Source of the DNA: Gorsachius magnificus
Taxonomy: Eukaryota; Chordata; Aves; Pelecaniformes; Ardeidae
DNA length: 64,000 nucleotides
Reading direction: 5' to 3'
Assembly: GCA_034008185.1 (NCBI GenBank)
Contig: CM067081.1
Span: forward strand, 106,277,265-106,341,264
Part shown: piece by piece, positions 13,408 to 24,796 of the stretch
Position numbering within the stretch: the first letter of the stretch is position 1
How the letters are laid out: every line of letters starts with the position of its first letter
Notes under the pieces: model-generated
Told to the model about the DNA's origin: nothing
Seen by the model: the letters and a program-made list of their open reading frames with translations, nothing else
The model's database searches: none
Program-made: the position numbers and the translations under genes

Positions 13408-13472
13408 ATTCTATTCTATTCTATTCTATTCTATTCTATTCTATTCTATTCTGTTCTGTTCTGTTCTGTTCT
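13408..13472 (+). repeat. (ATTCT)9 (GTTCT)4 microsatellite at the CR1 3' end
   Basis: Nine tandem ATTCT units (13408-13452) pass directly into four GTTCT units (13453-13472). The array grew from the short 3'-terminal repeat of the outer CR1. The abrupt change of unit suggests an A-to-G change spread by later slippage. Confidence 0.95.
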
Positions 13473-15144
13473 CTTTGCTGTCTGGACATAGGATGCCAGG
13501 GCCTAGCATGGGTGAGAGACCATCACAACCATCAGTTCTGACAGACTTCTCTAGGAAGAAAAGAGACTTTAACTGTATGGATGTGAGCTGTGCCAGGCCT
13601 TATAGCCCCAGACCCAGAGAAAGATCCCTTGGCCATTCTACAAATGAATATAGATATAGCTGTGAGGTTGGCAGAACGGTGAGAGGAAAATCACAGCTCT
13701 ACAAATCTGCATTGTCCAGCTTAGCAGTTAATAAATTGAACACAAGAAAAAATTAAATTATAAGGAGCCAGAAAGAAAATTATATGAAGAGCACATAAAC
13801 ATCTCTGACTAGAAAGAATAGTAAACATGAACTATAGATGCAGATAATATTAAACTGATCTGCCATGTAAACAGTAATGAAAATGAATTGTAGCAGCTGT
13901 TGGTCCTGGGTGTTCCCTACACAGCTAAGCCAAATTTTAACTGAGTATTGGTTTACAGTCCAAGTACAAAGGATAACAGTTAAGTTTCAGTAATACAAGA
14001 GGTTAGAAAACATAGCTTTTCATCTCCTGAATATTTAGTAAAGGGTGCATTACTTTCCCTCCCAAAAGTAGGGTGAAAAGTAAAAGGGTTAAAAATTTAT
14101 AGAGAAAGAAAGTTCGTGTGTGTGGGGACGGCACTAATCAAATTATTTCACATAGATAATCATAAAATATTTTATTTTTTATGTCAATAATGTCTTTCTT
14201 TAATATTTTTTACTAAACTTATGTTCAAAATGAAAAGTTATTGTCCATAAGAAAGCTGATTTGTCTGTTGATTTTCAGTTGAAACTTTTTTCCTCAATTA
14301 AAACATCTCTCATAATTTCCTACCAAAATATGCATTTCCATGACGTAATTTTTTTGCAGATAATTGTTTGGCCTACAATGTCCTAGCCAACTCTGCTAAA
14401 GCTCCTTGACTCAGTGCTACTGAAAGCTCAGTTTCAGCCAGAGTCAAGGCCAAATTAAGTCTCTTGACAAGAGTCTTTGTCAGATTACTACAGCTTTTTA
14501 GCATTGGCTAGATTTACAGTTATTTGAAAATCACCCTTTTCTCATGATATCTCAACATTTCTTCTTATTATCTTGGTCAGATAGGGAAGCTACTGCACCC
14601 TTAAAGGTCCTGCAGGAGTTGTACATTTTTCCAGTTCTTCATAACACAAATTTAAGTTTCTGACACTAGATATGCTTTTCTTTGCTAACTTCTAGGGAAC
14701 ACGTGAAGTAAGTAGTCACAGTTATTCCAGGGACTTGTGAACATACAGTTAAAAAGCACTTTTGTAGAGAGAAAACAGGGATGAGAGAGACCATATAGTT
14801 GTTTCTCTGTACCAACTCTGTCAGGCTGTCTACATAATAGCTTTCAGTTTTGTCTGATTTCTGTCTACTTGTTAACTGCATGTAAGCAAAAAAAAAAAAT
14901 TAAAAAAATAATTTTGAACATGAATCTTTGAATGTTGGAGAAGTTTGCATTTGATGACAATCCAGCTATGATATCATTTTCTAATGAAATTCAGAAGATT
15001 CAGAGAAAAATTTCTCCAGATAGAATCTATTGGTAGCTCAACAATACCCAACAGATATAGCTACTTATCTTTTGACAATGCAAGGAGGTTTGAATATTGA
15101 CTTTTTTTTTCCATTTGCATTCGTAAATTGAATAGATTATCAGC
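13473..15144. other. Anonymous non-coding DNA
   Basis: No gene or repeat was recognised. A 93-codon frame at 13475-13756 has no family resemblance and no flanking splice or promoter support. The segment becomes strongly AT-rich around 14150-14350, and an A-run lies at 14888-14899. Confidence 0.5.
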
Positions 15145-15379
15145 AAGAGGTTTCGGTTGAATATGAGGAAAAACTTCTTTACTTTGAGGGTGACAGAGCA
15201 CTGGAACAGGCTGCCCAGGGGGGTTGTGGAGTCTCCTTCTCTGGAGATATTCAAAGCCTGCCTGGACAAAGTCCTGTGTAACATGCTCTAGGAGAACCTG
15301 CTTTAGCAGGGGGGTTGGACTACGTGATCTCCCAAGGTCCCTTCCAACCGTTGCGATTCTGTGATTCTGTGAATTCTGT
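15145..15379 (+). mobile_element. CR1 LINE 3' end
   Basis: A short, 5'-truncated CR1 copy. Decayed ORF2 C-terminal sequence is seen in [19 protein letters not shown] order (about 15150-15215), then [19 protein letters not shown]. The 3' untranslated end follows, with GGTTGGACTACGTGATCTCC, CCTTCCAACCGTTGCGATTC and the tail GATTCTGTGATTCTGTGAATTCTGT. Its 3' end closely matches the reverse complement of the copy at 24627-24796, so the two are from the same subfamily. It is an inactive relic. Confidence 0.9.
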
Positions 15380-18300
15380 ATATAGTCATGGCAAACATTT
15401 TACATTTAAGCAGAAACACGCAGCTATATTTTTGCTGTCTATATGACAGATAATGTAACTCTTCTTTATTTTCAGTTCATTGTGTGGTTACCGTATGTTT
15501 GGTAAAGAGATTGCGGCTGGACAGCAGGAAGGCTTAGTGCTAGAAGGTCCTGGAGATGTAACCCATGCACACGTGGCATTTTTTCCTGCTTCCTATATTC
15601 AGGGTAAAGTGACATCTTTTGGAGAGCGGGTGAAATTGCTCATGTGCCCTCAGGGAAGCCACGTGCTGACCTAGGAAAAATATTTGAAGTGAAGTGCGCC
15701 AAGCAGAGAAAAGCAGTGGAGGAGTCCATAGCATAAGCAAAGTGGATGCTGAGAGAAGCAAGGGGCAGGAAATTAGGGCTCTGAGGCGGTGGAAAGCAGG
15801 AGTATTTTCTAGGGGCACCAAAAAGACTGCATTATGCTTGCTGCACCTAAGGAAACACCGGCTTTGGATGGACTGAGTGTAACACTAGGGGAGATGAAAT
15901 GATCTTCAGTTACATAGTCAATATAGGGGAGATTTCCTTTCATCCTGTCTAATACAGCAGATCTAAGTTGCTTCTGTTATAAAGGTTCTAGTTTCTGTTG
16001 GAAAAGAGTGGAATAAAAAGTATGTGGCTGGTGTGTTCTGGACCTTCCCGATCCAATTCAAAGCTAACTAAGTCTAATCATAGTTAGCAAGAGCTGACAT
16101 TTTAGGTCATTCAAATGAAACGGACTTTTCCTCAGCCAGGGTTTTTCTTTGCTTTGAGCTCTTGTTAGAAACAAATTAACTTTAAACATTAGTAAATCTT
16201 TTCCTCTCTGCTTTTAATCCAACCCCATGACGCTTATGGGAGAATCTGGCCTTTGTTCTCCGTTGTTCTGGCAACAGAAAACATATAAGCAAAAGGAGTA
16301 AACCCACATCACAAAATCTTCAAAATTCAAGTAGTCATATTTATGTGCAATTAATTTTTACACAAGTAGTGCTATATTGCACAACAGAGGAAATGCTCAA
16401 AACAACTTTTCCATCATGCATATTTAAAAGTTGCTGTAGCTTGAACCAGTACTCCGCTTCTGTTTTTGTTAGTAAATTGGATAAAGAATTGCATATAGTA
16501 ACTGTCTAAAGCAATTTTAGGCCTTAATATTTGAGATGGATTCAGTCTTTACGTAGAAAATACCACAGAGAAATCTGAAAGGAACTCTGCACACCTATGC
16601 ACATCTATTTACTTGGAGTAAACAACAAATTCTCATGTCTCAGAATCCCTTGATAACCTTGTTTATTGCTCTGCTAGGTCATTTGATGTAAATAATCACT
16701 CACACAATTTCTCCTTACTGAGATTGCTAGTAGCTAGTAGGCTTGAAGCTGTGGGCAGGAAGAATGGATGAAGCATCTGGTCCCTTGTCCCTCATAAGAC
16801 TCTCAAATCAAAAAATTCTTGCTATATTTAAAGAGCCTGATGGATTGCCACTGTGCATTTGGATCAAAATAAATACTTTCATTCAAGGAGCATTTTTTTC
16901 CTATTAAAACATTTGTGTCTCAACTTCAGAATATCGGTTACTGGGGTACATTGCTATCATTTCAAGTTTCCATGTTTTTTTCCACTTCTGCTCTGTGAGG
17001 GATTTGCACTGCAGATGTAGGGTCTTCAGGGTACGTTGCCATATATTTGTGGTCCCTCTTCATTGAGGACTTTCAGAAGTGCCTCTATGTCATTTTGGAA
17101 CTTATGAACATCAAGCACAGATGGAAAGTAAAGCAGCATCTACACTTCGGACCTGTACATCGCTGTTCTCCAAATGTCCAACCTGGTGGCCTTGGGGCAA
17201 TCTATTAGTAAAATGCTACTTTTAATCTAGAAAAAGGGAACATCTTTGATAGCTGATTTGAACAGAAATATGAAATGTTTTCAGGTATATCAAAAAGCTT
17301 GAGAATAACATGGAGGATAGATTTTTCTTTGAATGAGGACAGTAGATTAACCTAAATGAGTCCCTAAATTATGGTTTATTTAAATATTTATTGCAAGGAA
17401 ATAGCAATATCATGTTTGGATATCAAGTCCCCCCAAAATTAACAGGAGTGTTCTTATATGGATATATGCTTAGGAGGCAAAGAGAAAGCAGTGGAATTTT
17501 CAGTACTGCTGATGACTTGCACAGTATGACAAAGAGTTTGTCCTGAAAACTTCTAAATTAAACTTACTTACTAGGAAATTTTCCTATAGTATAAAGGAAT
17601 AAAAAATAATTTCTATCCTATTAAAGAAGTAGAACTCAGACTATTGTGAACAATCACAAATAACTTTCAGCAGCCTTATATATCACTTTTTAAAAGAGAT
17701 GAAGTTCCACTAGGTAAAAATGAAAGCTAGAAAGTGTGCAAAGAGACCTCAATCTGTTCTCTAAGTGGTAGCTGCACTCTAGATTCCTGATCAAATTGGT
17801 AGTTGCATTTGCTGGGTTTTTTCAGATTTTTCTTCTCCAGTCTGCTTTATGTTCTGTGAGGTAGATGTTCACTAAATATTTTGTAAGAATAGCTTAAGCA
17901 AGTTCTTCTACCCATTTTAATGTGGAAATTATATCTAATCTGCATATAAGTGAAAACATAACACATAACGAACCATATAAAATGGCCAACTTTTGCTTTT
18001 GTCTTTTGACTCAACCACTGTTTTGGTTCCTATTTGTACTGTATCCCAAGGGTGTCATTGACAATTATAATTTCTGCCTGTTTTCACACTCTAATTTTTA
18101 GTACAACATCAGAGAACAATGTAAACATTGCATTTAGGTTTTGGCAACAGAAAATAATTACAGGACATGTCATAAGTCAAGTGTCGAAAAATATGGTAGT
18201 GGTGCCACAAAAATAAACTTGTTAGTTTGTTGATTTTTTGGAGGGTTTTTTTTTTTCCCACAGAAATGACTGAAACACAGGGTAGAGATAGCTAAGCAAA

Positions 18301-21300
18301 CTTTCAACTAGCATTTTTGGCTGCTGGTTGCAGTCTAACCATGACTGTATGAAATTTAGTCAAAAAACAGTTTGATTCATGAATCAGATCAGATCATTTG
18401 TGGCCCTGCCAGTCACAGGATATGCCATGGATAGGCTAACTGAAAATAAGCTAAAATAAGATCTTCTCTATATTTTCTACATTATAAGCACTAACAGTAT
18501 TGTTGTGTAGACTCGCTTCATGCCATAAATTAAAATGAGGAAGGTTTTGACTATGTGATCTGCTTCATCCCACAGATGCTAGAAATGTACCTCTCTCTTG
18601 GGAGATACCACGTTTTACTCAGGTTGTACGCAGTTGTTTCCATGGTCCTTCTGCAGCTGTTAAGGTTTGAACCTCAATCATCTAACAAGTGTCAGGAGAC
18701 AAATATGATATCTTGGAAATTACTTAAAAAGACAAACTTACAGACAGTCTAAAATATATGCAGGCACCAACAGCACAATTTGAAAGTCCTGTGAGAATGG
18801 ATTTTGCATTTATGTGGGGGTTTTCTTTTTGAGTTCTGTGAGAAAACAAATACTGATGAAGAACACACCTATATATTTTTTAAAGACATATTGCAGTGTC
18901 CTGAAAGACCATTTCATATCTCTGGTACCCAAAAGGAAATTCTGACATGGAAATATCAGTCTGCATTCTTTATCCAGAGAAATTAAAAATACAAGAGGGA
19001 GGCAGCAATCTTAATGAAACAGAAAATTCAGAAAATATATTCAGCAATTCAGCAATGTTTGATTTCTGTTTGTCATGACATTGAAGCATGCTTGTCCAAA
19101 GTGCTGTGCTGCCTCACAGATGTTGCAGAACACTTGCCGTGGGGCTGTGTTCTCCTTTAGAAGCTGAATCCTTCCATCACTAGGTAGGAACGGTACACCC
19201 ATGACACACTGGTGGTTCAGGCAGAAGAAAAAATATGAGTCATCTGGTGAGATACAGACAACTAAAGAAGTTTATTATAAAAGTAAGATAATAGCAAAAT
19301 TCCTAAATGACACCTTCCTTAATTTATCGTAATGTGGTCTATCTATTCCCTGTAACTTTGCGTTCAGATCTCAACTACTCCCAAACAAAGCCCAGACTCC
19401 TCAAGGTACAGACAGGCTTCATATGGCTAACATTTCACTTCACCCCAGGAAAGCCAGGATCAGCTATTTTCAGAAACAAAGCCTGTAAAATTAGTTATTG
19501 GAGCATAGCTGAACGTTTGCCAGGTGTTCATGTCTGACTTGAGCAATTTGGCTTCGGATCTGGATGGGAGCACAGCCCGGACCATTAGCTGCAAACTGCA
19601 ACTAGCAGAAAGCAGGGAGGTCACCCAAGAGGTGACTACAGCCCCAGAGGAAACAGGACTGATGCTTTTGCATTTATGTCTTGCAAATATAGATCACCTC
19701 AGTGTCACAGTGGGAGATCCTTTGAGAAGCCCCAGCACTGAGTGAAGATGCACTGCATCAGCCGCAGCTTGCACGAGTATTCCAGTCAGCAGCATGGCAC
19801 AGAGGGGTTCATGTCAATCTACCTAAAACAAAGCAGTGTTACTTAGAAGGACACACAATTGTTAGTATATACAATCTCATTTTCTTCAATGTAAATTGCA
19901 GGTTGTTTATGCTCTCTTTAAACATGACTTTGGAAAGAATCTGGGGTATAATTTCTGCCCCCTTCTCCTGCCCAAGAAGCACATAAATATTTTGGTAAAA
20001 AAATCCAAAGACCATGTGTGTTGCTTTGTGATAGTGTGTGGGTTTTGTTTATAACTCCAATAAAAGTTATATATTTTTTGTTGTTGATAGTCCATGCTAG
20101 TAAAAGGGACATGACTAGGCAGCAGGGAGGATGGTTGCCTTTTTGTTTCACCTTGGCGTGGAGGAAAAGGAGACTACATGCTCCCTGGGGAGGAGCTGCA
20201 TCTCATCACAGTGATAAAATTGGACTTGAATGCTCCTTTTTTTAAGCTCTATTTCCCCCTTGTTATTCTTGTTTTGAATGTGTAAGAAATTGGAGGTGTA
20301 CTCTTTTTAGCTTGATGTTGTGAATTTCCTGCCAATGTCTTGTAGGCTAAGAGCAGTTCATGAAGCAGTGAATGAGAAACATTGGTCTAGTGGCAAACGG
20401 AATGTAAAGAAAATTGATTTACAACCTTTTCACTGCTGCTTAGATGCCATGTGGCCATGGTCCAGTCTCTCCATCTCCCTGTGAATCTTTTTCCTTTAAT
20501 TTTGTCCTCTCGCCTTCTTGTTCATACATTTAGTAAACTGCTTATGGCTCCTATTGTGATTCTATGATGCTGAACAGGATTCACCTCTGATCTCAATTAG
20601 GACACCTGGGCACTACTCTAATACACCCAGTAGTGTGTGTCACTTGCAAGATGAAGTGTGTAGTTTTGCAGTCTAGCCTGGTAGTAGCTGGCATAATAAA
20701 GAAAAATGGCCATACTCTGTACAGCAAACGGTTTTTAGCACTAGCGCATAAGATGACAAGTAATCCAGACAGGCATTAGTATGGGCCATTTGTAAGTGAT
20801 GGACAGTAGTGAAGTTTCAGTAGTGCCATAACAATTTTATGAAAGCCATTACAATGCATTATGGTATTGATCTGCATCGAAAAACTCAGCAAGATTCTTT
20901 AAAAGAATGACATCCCTATATTTTTATTCACATTTCCAACAAATAGTTCTACAATACTTCCTGAATTTATCCTTTATCATTTTACTAGTGACTCTGGATA
21001 GAGACTGATGATTTTTACGAATCTTCAACAATGATTTTGCTCTGGGTAAGGAGACAGATGTAGAAATATTTTTAAAGGTTTGAGTGTCAAGAAATATCTG
21101 AAATGAAATCATAATCCCTTGAAACTTCTCCTGTTTTCTTCAATGTGGTAAGGATTTTGTCTTGTGCTAGGAATACAAGTGGAAAATCTCTGGTAATTCA
21201 GATAGGTTAGTCATTCAGGGGTAGATCCACAGAAAATACAGAGTATGATTAAGAGTTGATTACATCCAGTATGTAGAAACTCAAAGCCTTTCTTCAGCTG

Positions 21301-21834
21301 TTGACTTCTGTTTTAGCATTTTGAAAAATTACAGTGCACTACATGTCTAATATCTTTTGAGGGAGGAAAGGGAGAGAATTAATGGCTTCAGGCCAAATCC
21401 ATGCCATGGAAAGCAGTGCTCTGCACAGGTGCTCACACTTTGCCTAAACCACTTAGGCTGGAGTGTAGTAATAGAAAGCCTAACAATGTCTAACAAAACC
21501 TAAAAGTTAATGAAAAATCAATGGTCCTCTGACCATGTGTAACACATCAAAGCTCACCTGTTTGAAAAGATACTTCAGAGATAAATTAATTAATGAAAGG
21601 TTAATTCCGCCTTGTAAATGAATAGATACATAACATGGAATTTAGTGCAAGATCTCGAGCTTAGCATTAGGAGAAAAAATAACTAAAAAAAGATTCATAG
21701 CAACTTGAAATGAAGAAGGTATTCCAACATTTTATATACATTTTCCTTAAACTCTCAGTAGGGGGATGAGTAGTGCATTCAGTAAGGTTTATTAACCCCA
21801 TGGATAAGATGTTCAAGAAGAAAGAGAACACAGT

Positions 21835-21955
21835 AAATAAATTAGTAAAATAATACAATAATAAATTATAAATAATTTATATACATAAATAATATATAAA
21901 AAGAAATAAAAATACAATTATAAAATTAGTAAGAAAAATAAAATAAAAAAATTTG
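21835..21955. repeat. Extreme A/T-rich low-complexity block
   Basis: The block is almost entirely A and T, with motifs such as AATAATAAATTATAAATAATTTATATAC and AAATAAAAATAC. It is simple low-complexity sequence and could act as an easily melted or scaffold-attached region, but nothing here proves that. Confidence 0.75.
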
Positions 21956-22987
21956 TTACCTATTATAGGGTCTATTCTATGCGATTTAGGTGAATTGAGA
22001 GGATAGTCTACCTTCTGATGTTCATAACAGAATATATTTATTTTTATGGTTTAATATAAAATTGAATGAATGTGTTTCCTCCTTCTTTCCACCCTCACCC
22101 CACCCAAACTCAGGAAACTTTCTTTGGTTGTTGCAACATGTACATTTGGACATAGTGAGAGGAAAATTTCAGAATATATCATTAGTCAGGGGCAGCATAT
22201 TACTGTATTGCCTAGAAGCAAACTGGTGAAAAACATAGCAATGGAAGTCACAGTACATTTACTTAGTGTCTATTTACTCCAGGAAATACATTACTTCTAG
22301 TAGCAGATTACTTGTCCCTTCATGTTTACTTATTTCTGATATCTGATACTATACAAGGAAACTAATTTTTTGCATATTTCTCATTGCCATTTCTTTATTC
22401 CCCTCCAGTGCAAATGGGAAGAACAAGAGTGTCTCCAAAGAGATTTCTCTACATCTCTTCTGTCCTATATTATGCCTTGCAGATAACCAAACTGGCAGGG
22501 AATTAAAAGCTTTCTATATTTCTTTACTCCCTAGAGTATATGGAAGAAAAGAGACAATCTTGCCTTTAAAAGATGACAACATTGTATGCATTTTCTAAAC
22601 CACCTAGAGGATTCCACAGCAGGCATATACCAGAGACTAATGCAGAATTAAAAATGTCTTAAGTTCTTTACATTAAGAAGTTATAATTTTAATCTAACCC
22701 TAAGGATCCTGCCCCTAGTTATGGCTATAGAATTTTTAAAGGAATAGTTACACTGCAAAACCAGTAGATGATATTCCTTTTATTATTTAAAGCTTGGTTT
22801 ACTGCAGTTTTAACACAGTATCTGTCTTCTATTTTCATTTTACAGTACAAGAGCTGCAACATAACAGAATATCAGTAAATACCAGGGCTTTTATGGGCAT
22901 ACATTATTTTTACAATATTGTACTTTTAATGTATGATACCTTTTTTTTCTCTAATCTCTTTTTTTCAGAGAACCACATACTGCTATA

Positions 22988-23023
22988 CATACTAAGTAAT
23001 GTATACATATTAAGTAATGTGCA
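22988..23023. repeat. 18-bp tandem duplication, two units
   Basis: The units CATACTAAGTAATGTATA (22988-23005) and CATATTAAGTAATGTGCA (23006-23023) match except at a few positions. It is a small local duplication with no known role. Confidence 0.7.
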
Positions 23024-24626
23024 GTGCTTAAAAATGAGACAGTAAGCATTCAGCTAATTGTTGCCTCTTGAATACTTTAGAATCCATTAATTGTAAACAG
23101 TCCTGTGTAACAAAGTTAGAAGAAATACTTTATTGGCCAGTGTCCAGCATACAGCACTGGAGGATTATTTCTATGCATAAAGGCAACATAAAATGATGTC
23201 TCAGTTTGAGAGTAATACATTACTCTTTTTGCTATCATAGGAAAAACAGTCCTCTCCTCACCCACTGCACCAAATATTTTTATGCATTCAGATTATTTTG
23301 AAAGTCTTGAGTTAGCTTTTGTTCCTGCTGGTATTGTACATGTTACTCTCTCTAGCTGACACTTCCTTTCTTTATTGGTAAACCATGAAAAATAATCATA
23401 AAATCTAACAGGAGTATGAAACTGTCTCATCTTCTTGATGAGTTTCAGTACCCTGCAATGAGGCTGTATAAAACTTACTTCCTTATTAAGTGGGCATATG
23501 ATATCTACATTGCACCAAAGGATGGTCTGGGCTCAAACAGGCAGACTGTCTGCTGCCTTTCCATAAATTTGGTGGGTTCTTTGTAGGGGAAAAGCAAGAG
23601 GGATCTAAGAAATATTTTTAATGTGATTTTTCAGATATAAGCACTACAACTCTTTGGCAGTTAAGAATAACAAATAAAAATATTCTACCTCAGCATATCA
23701 AGCTTATCATTTGCACATTAAATGAGAAATGATCTATGTGTCTGCATCCCTAAAGCTGGATACCAGCAGTACTCCAGGAAGGAAAGGATCACACAAATGT
23801 ATCTCCCACAGGTAACATTAAACTTTTTTTCCCCTTATTTTAAGGCAAGACTCCTTATTTTAGGGAACGATCCCTCAATCTTCCAATGCGCTTTCTAAAA
23901 GAGTAGCCTTTGGTTAAAATCATGATTCTACTATATAAAACTCTGTCCTTAGGACAGTCACAATAATCACATGCACGATGTTCTTGATGGCAAATATAAC
24001 CTTTTATAGAGTCATTAAATATTTGTTTTAGTTTAACTCCAAGTAATACAATAAACCAAAGTAAAGATTGGTTTAACTGGGGCAGTAGATGCAGAGGATT
24101 AAGTCACCATGTCATCAGGTCAGATGGTGTGGTAGTGATACATGGAGTAGAAGCCAAACATGCTAGTTTGTACATGCTATTCATACTGACCTGTACTGAA
24201 TTTGTATCTGTTCTGATTTAGAAGATTTGTTACACTTTGTCTAGGATGATTGCTAATAATGTATTTAACTCTTCAGTCTGATGCTGACTGAAGAGTAAGT
24301 AGGGGAATAAGGACACATACCTCTGTGAGAATAAGGCTACATGGGTGTAGACTGTAATTTCAGCACTCTTACACAGTGTGGCAGATAACAGTTCAAACCT
24401 CTGTATGTTTCTCACACTTTATATTAGTGTCCTATAATGTAAAGGACATTTCATTTTTCTTTTGGGGAAAAAATATTCACTTAGCAACAACATTCAGAAT
24501 TAGAAATAATAAATGCAAGGAAAAAAAACACCAAGCAAAGATTTCTGGAGGATCTGAAAGTACTTATCTCAATACATCAACCTTGCCACTCTACTTGTCA
24601 AGGTTAGAATAATGCTTCTAAGTGTA

Positions 24627-24796
24627 TCACAGAATCACAGAATCGCAAGGGTTGGAAGGGACCTCGTGAGATCGTCTAGTCCAACCCTCCTGCTAAAGCA
24701 GGTTCTCCTAGACCATGTTACCCAGGACTTCATCCAGGCGAGCTTTGAATATCTCCAGAGAAGGAGACTCCACAACCCCCCTGGGCAGCCTGTGCT
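24627..24796 (-). mobile_element. CR1 LINE 3' end, reverse orientation
   Basis: On the + strand it begins with the inverted tail TCACAGAATCACAGAATCGC, then GGGTTGGAAGGGACCTCGTG and CTAGTCCAACCCTCCTGC. The inverted ORF2 end follows, with ATCTCCAGAGAAGGAGACTC and CCTGGGCAGCC. Homology stops at about 24796, where ordinary sequence begins, so the copy is 5'-truncated to about 170 bp. It is of the same subfamily as the copy at 15145-15379, in the opposite orientation. Confidence 0.9.

Larger units (their letters stand above)
11735..13472 (+). mobile_element. Outer CR1 LINE copy (5'-truncated), interrupted by a second CR1
   Basis: The older of two CR1 retrotransposon copies here. It begins inside the reverse transcriptase domain of ORF2 (homology visible from about 11735) and runs on the + strand to about 12615. 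It resumes at about 13359 with the CR1 3' end (CTTCCAACTGAAATATTCT) and finishes in a pentanucleotide array (13408-13472). Between those points lies a separate 737-bp CR1 insertion. CR1 elements are non-LTR retrotransposons that copy themselves by target-primed reverse transcription and are usually cut short at the 5' end, as this one is. The coding part carries stops and a frameshift, so it is dead. Confidence 0.9.
15380..24626. other. Long anonymous AT-rich non-coding stretch
   Basis: No exon, RNA gene or mobile element was recognised over more than 9 kb. The ORF-sized frames are short and scattered in both orientations. Local features are an 18-bp tandem duplication at 22988-23023 and an extremely A/T-rich block at about 21835-21955. 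A GATTCTATGATGC string near 20558 resembles a CR1 tail, but no CR1 body lies upstream. Confidence 0.5.

Noticed and set aside
20558..20575. GATTCTATGATGC string as a CR1 tail
   Set aside because: No CR1 body or the usual CCTTCCAAC motif lies upstream. A short match by chance is enough.
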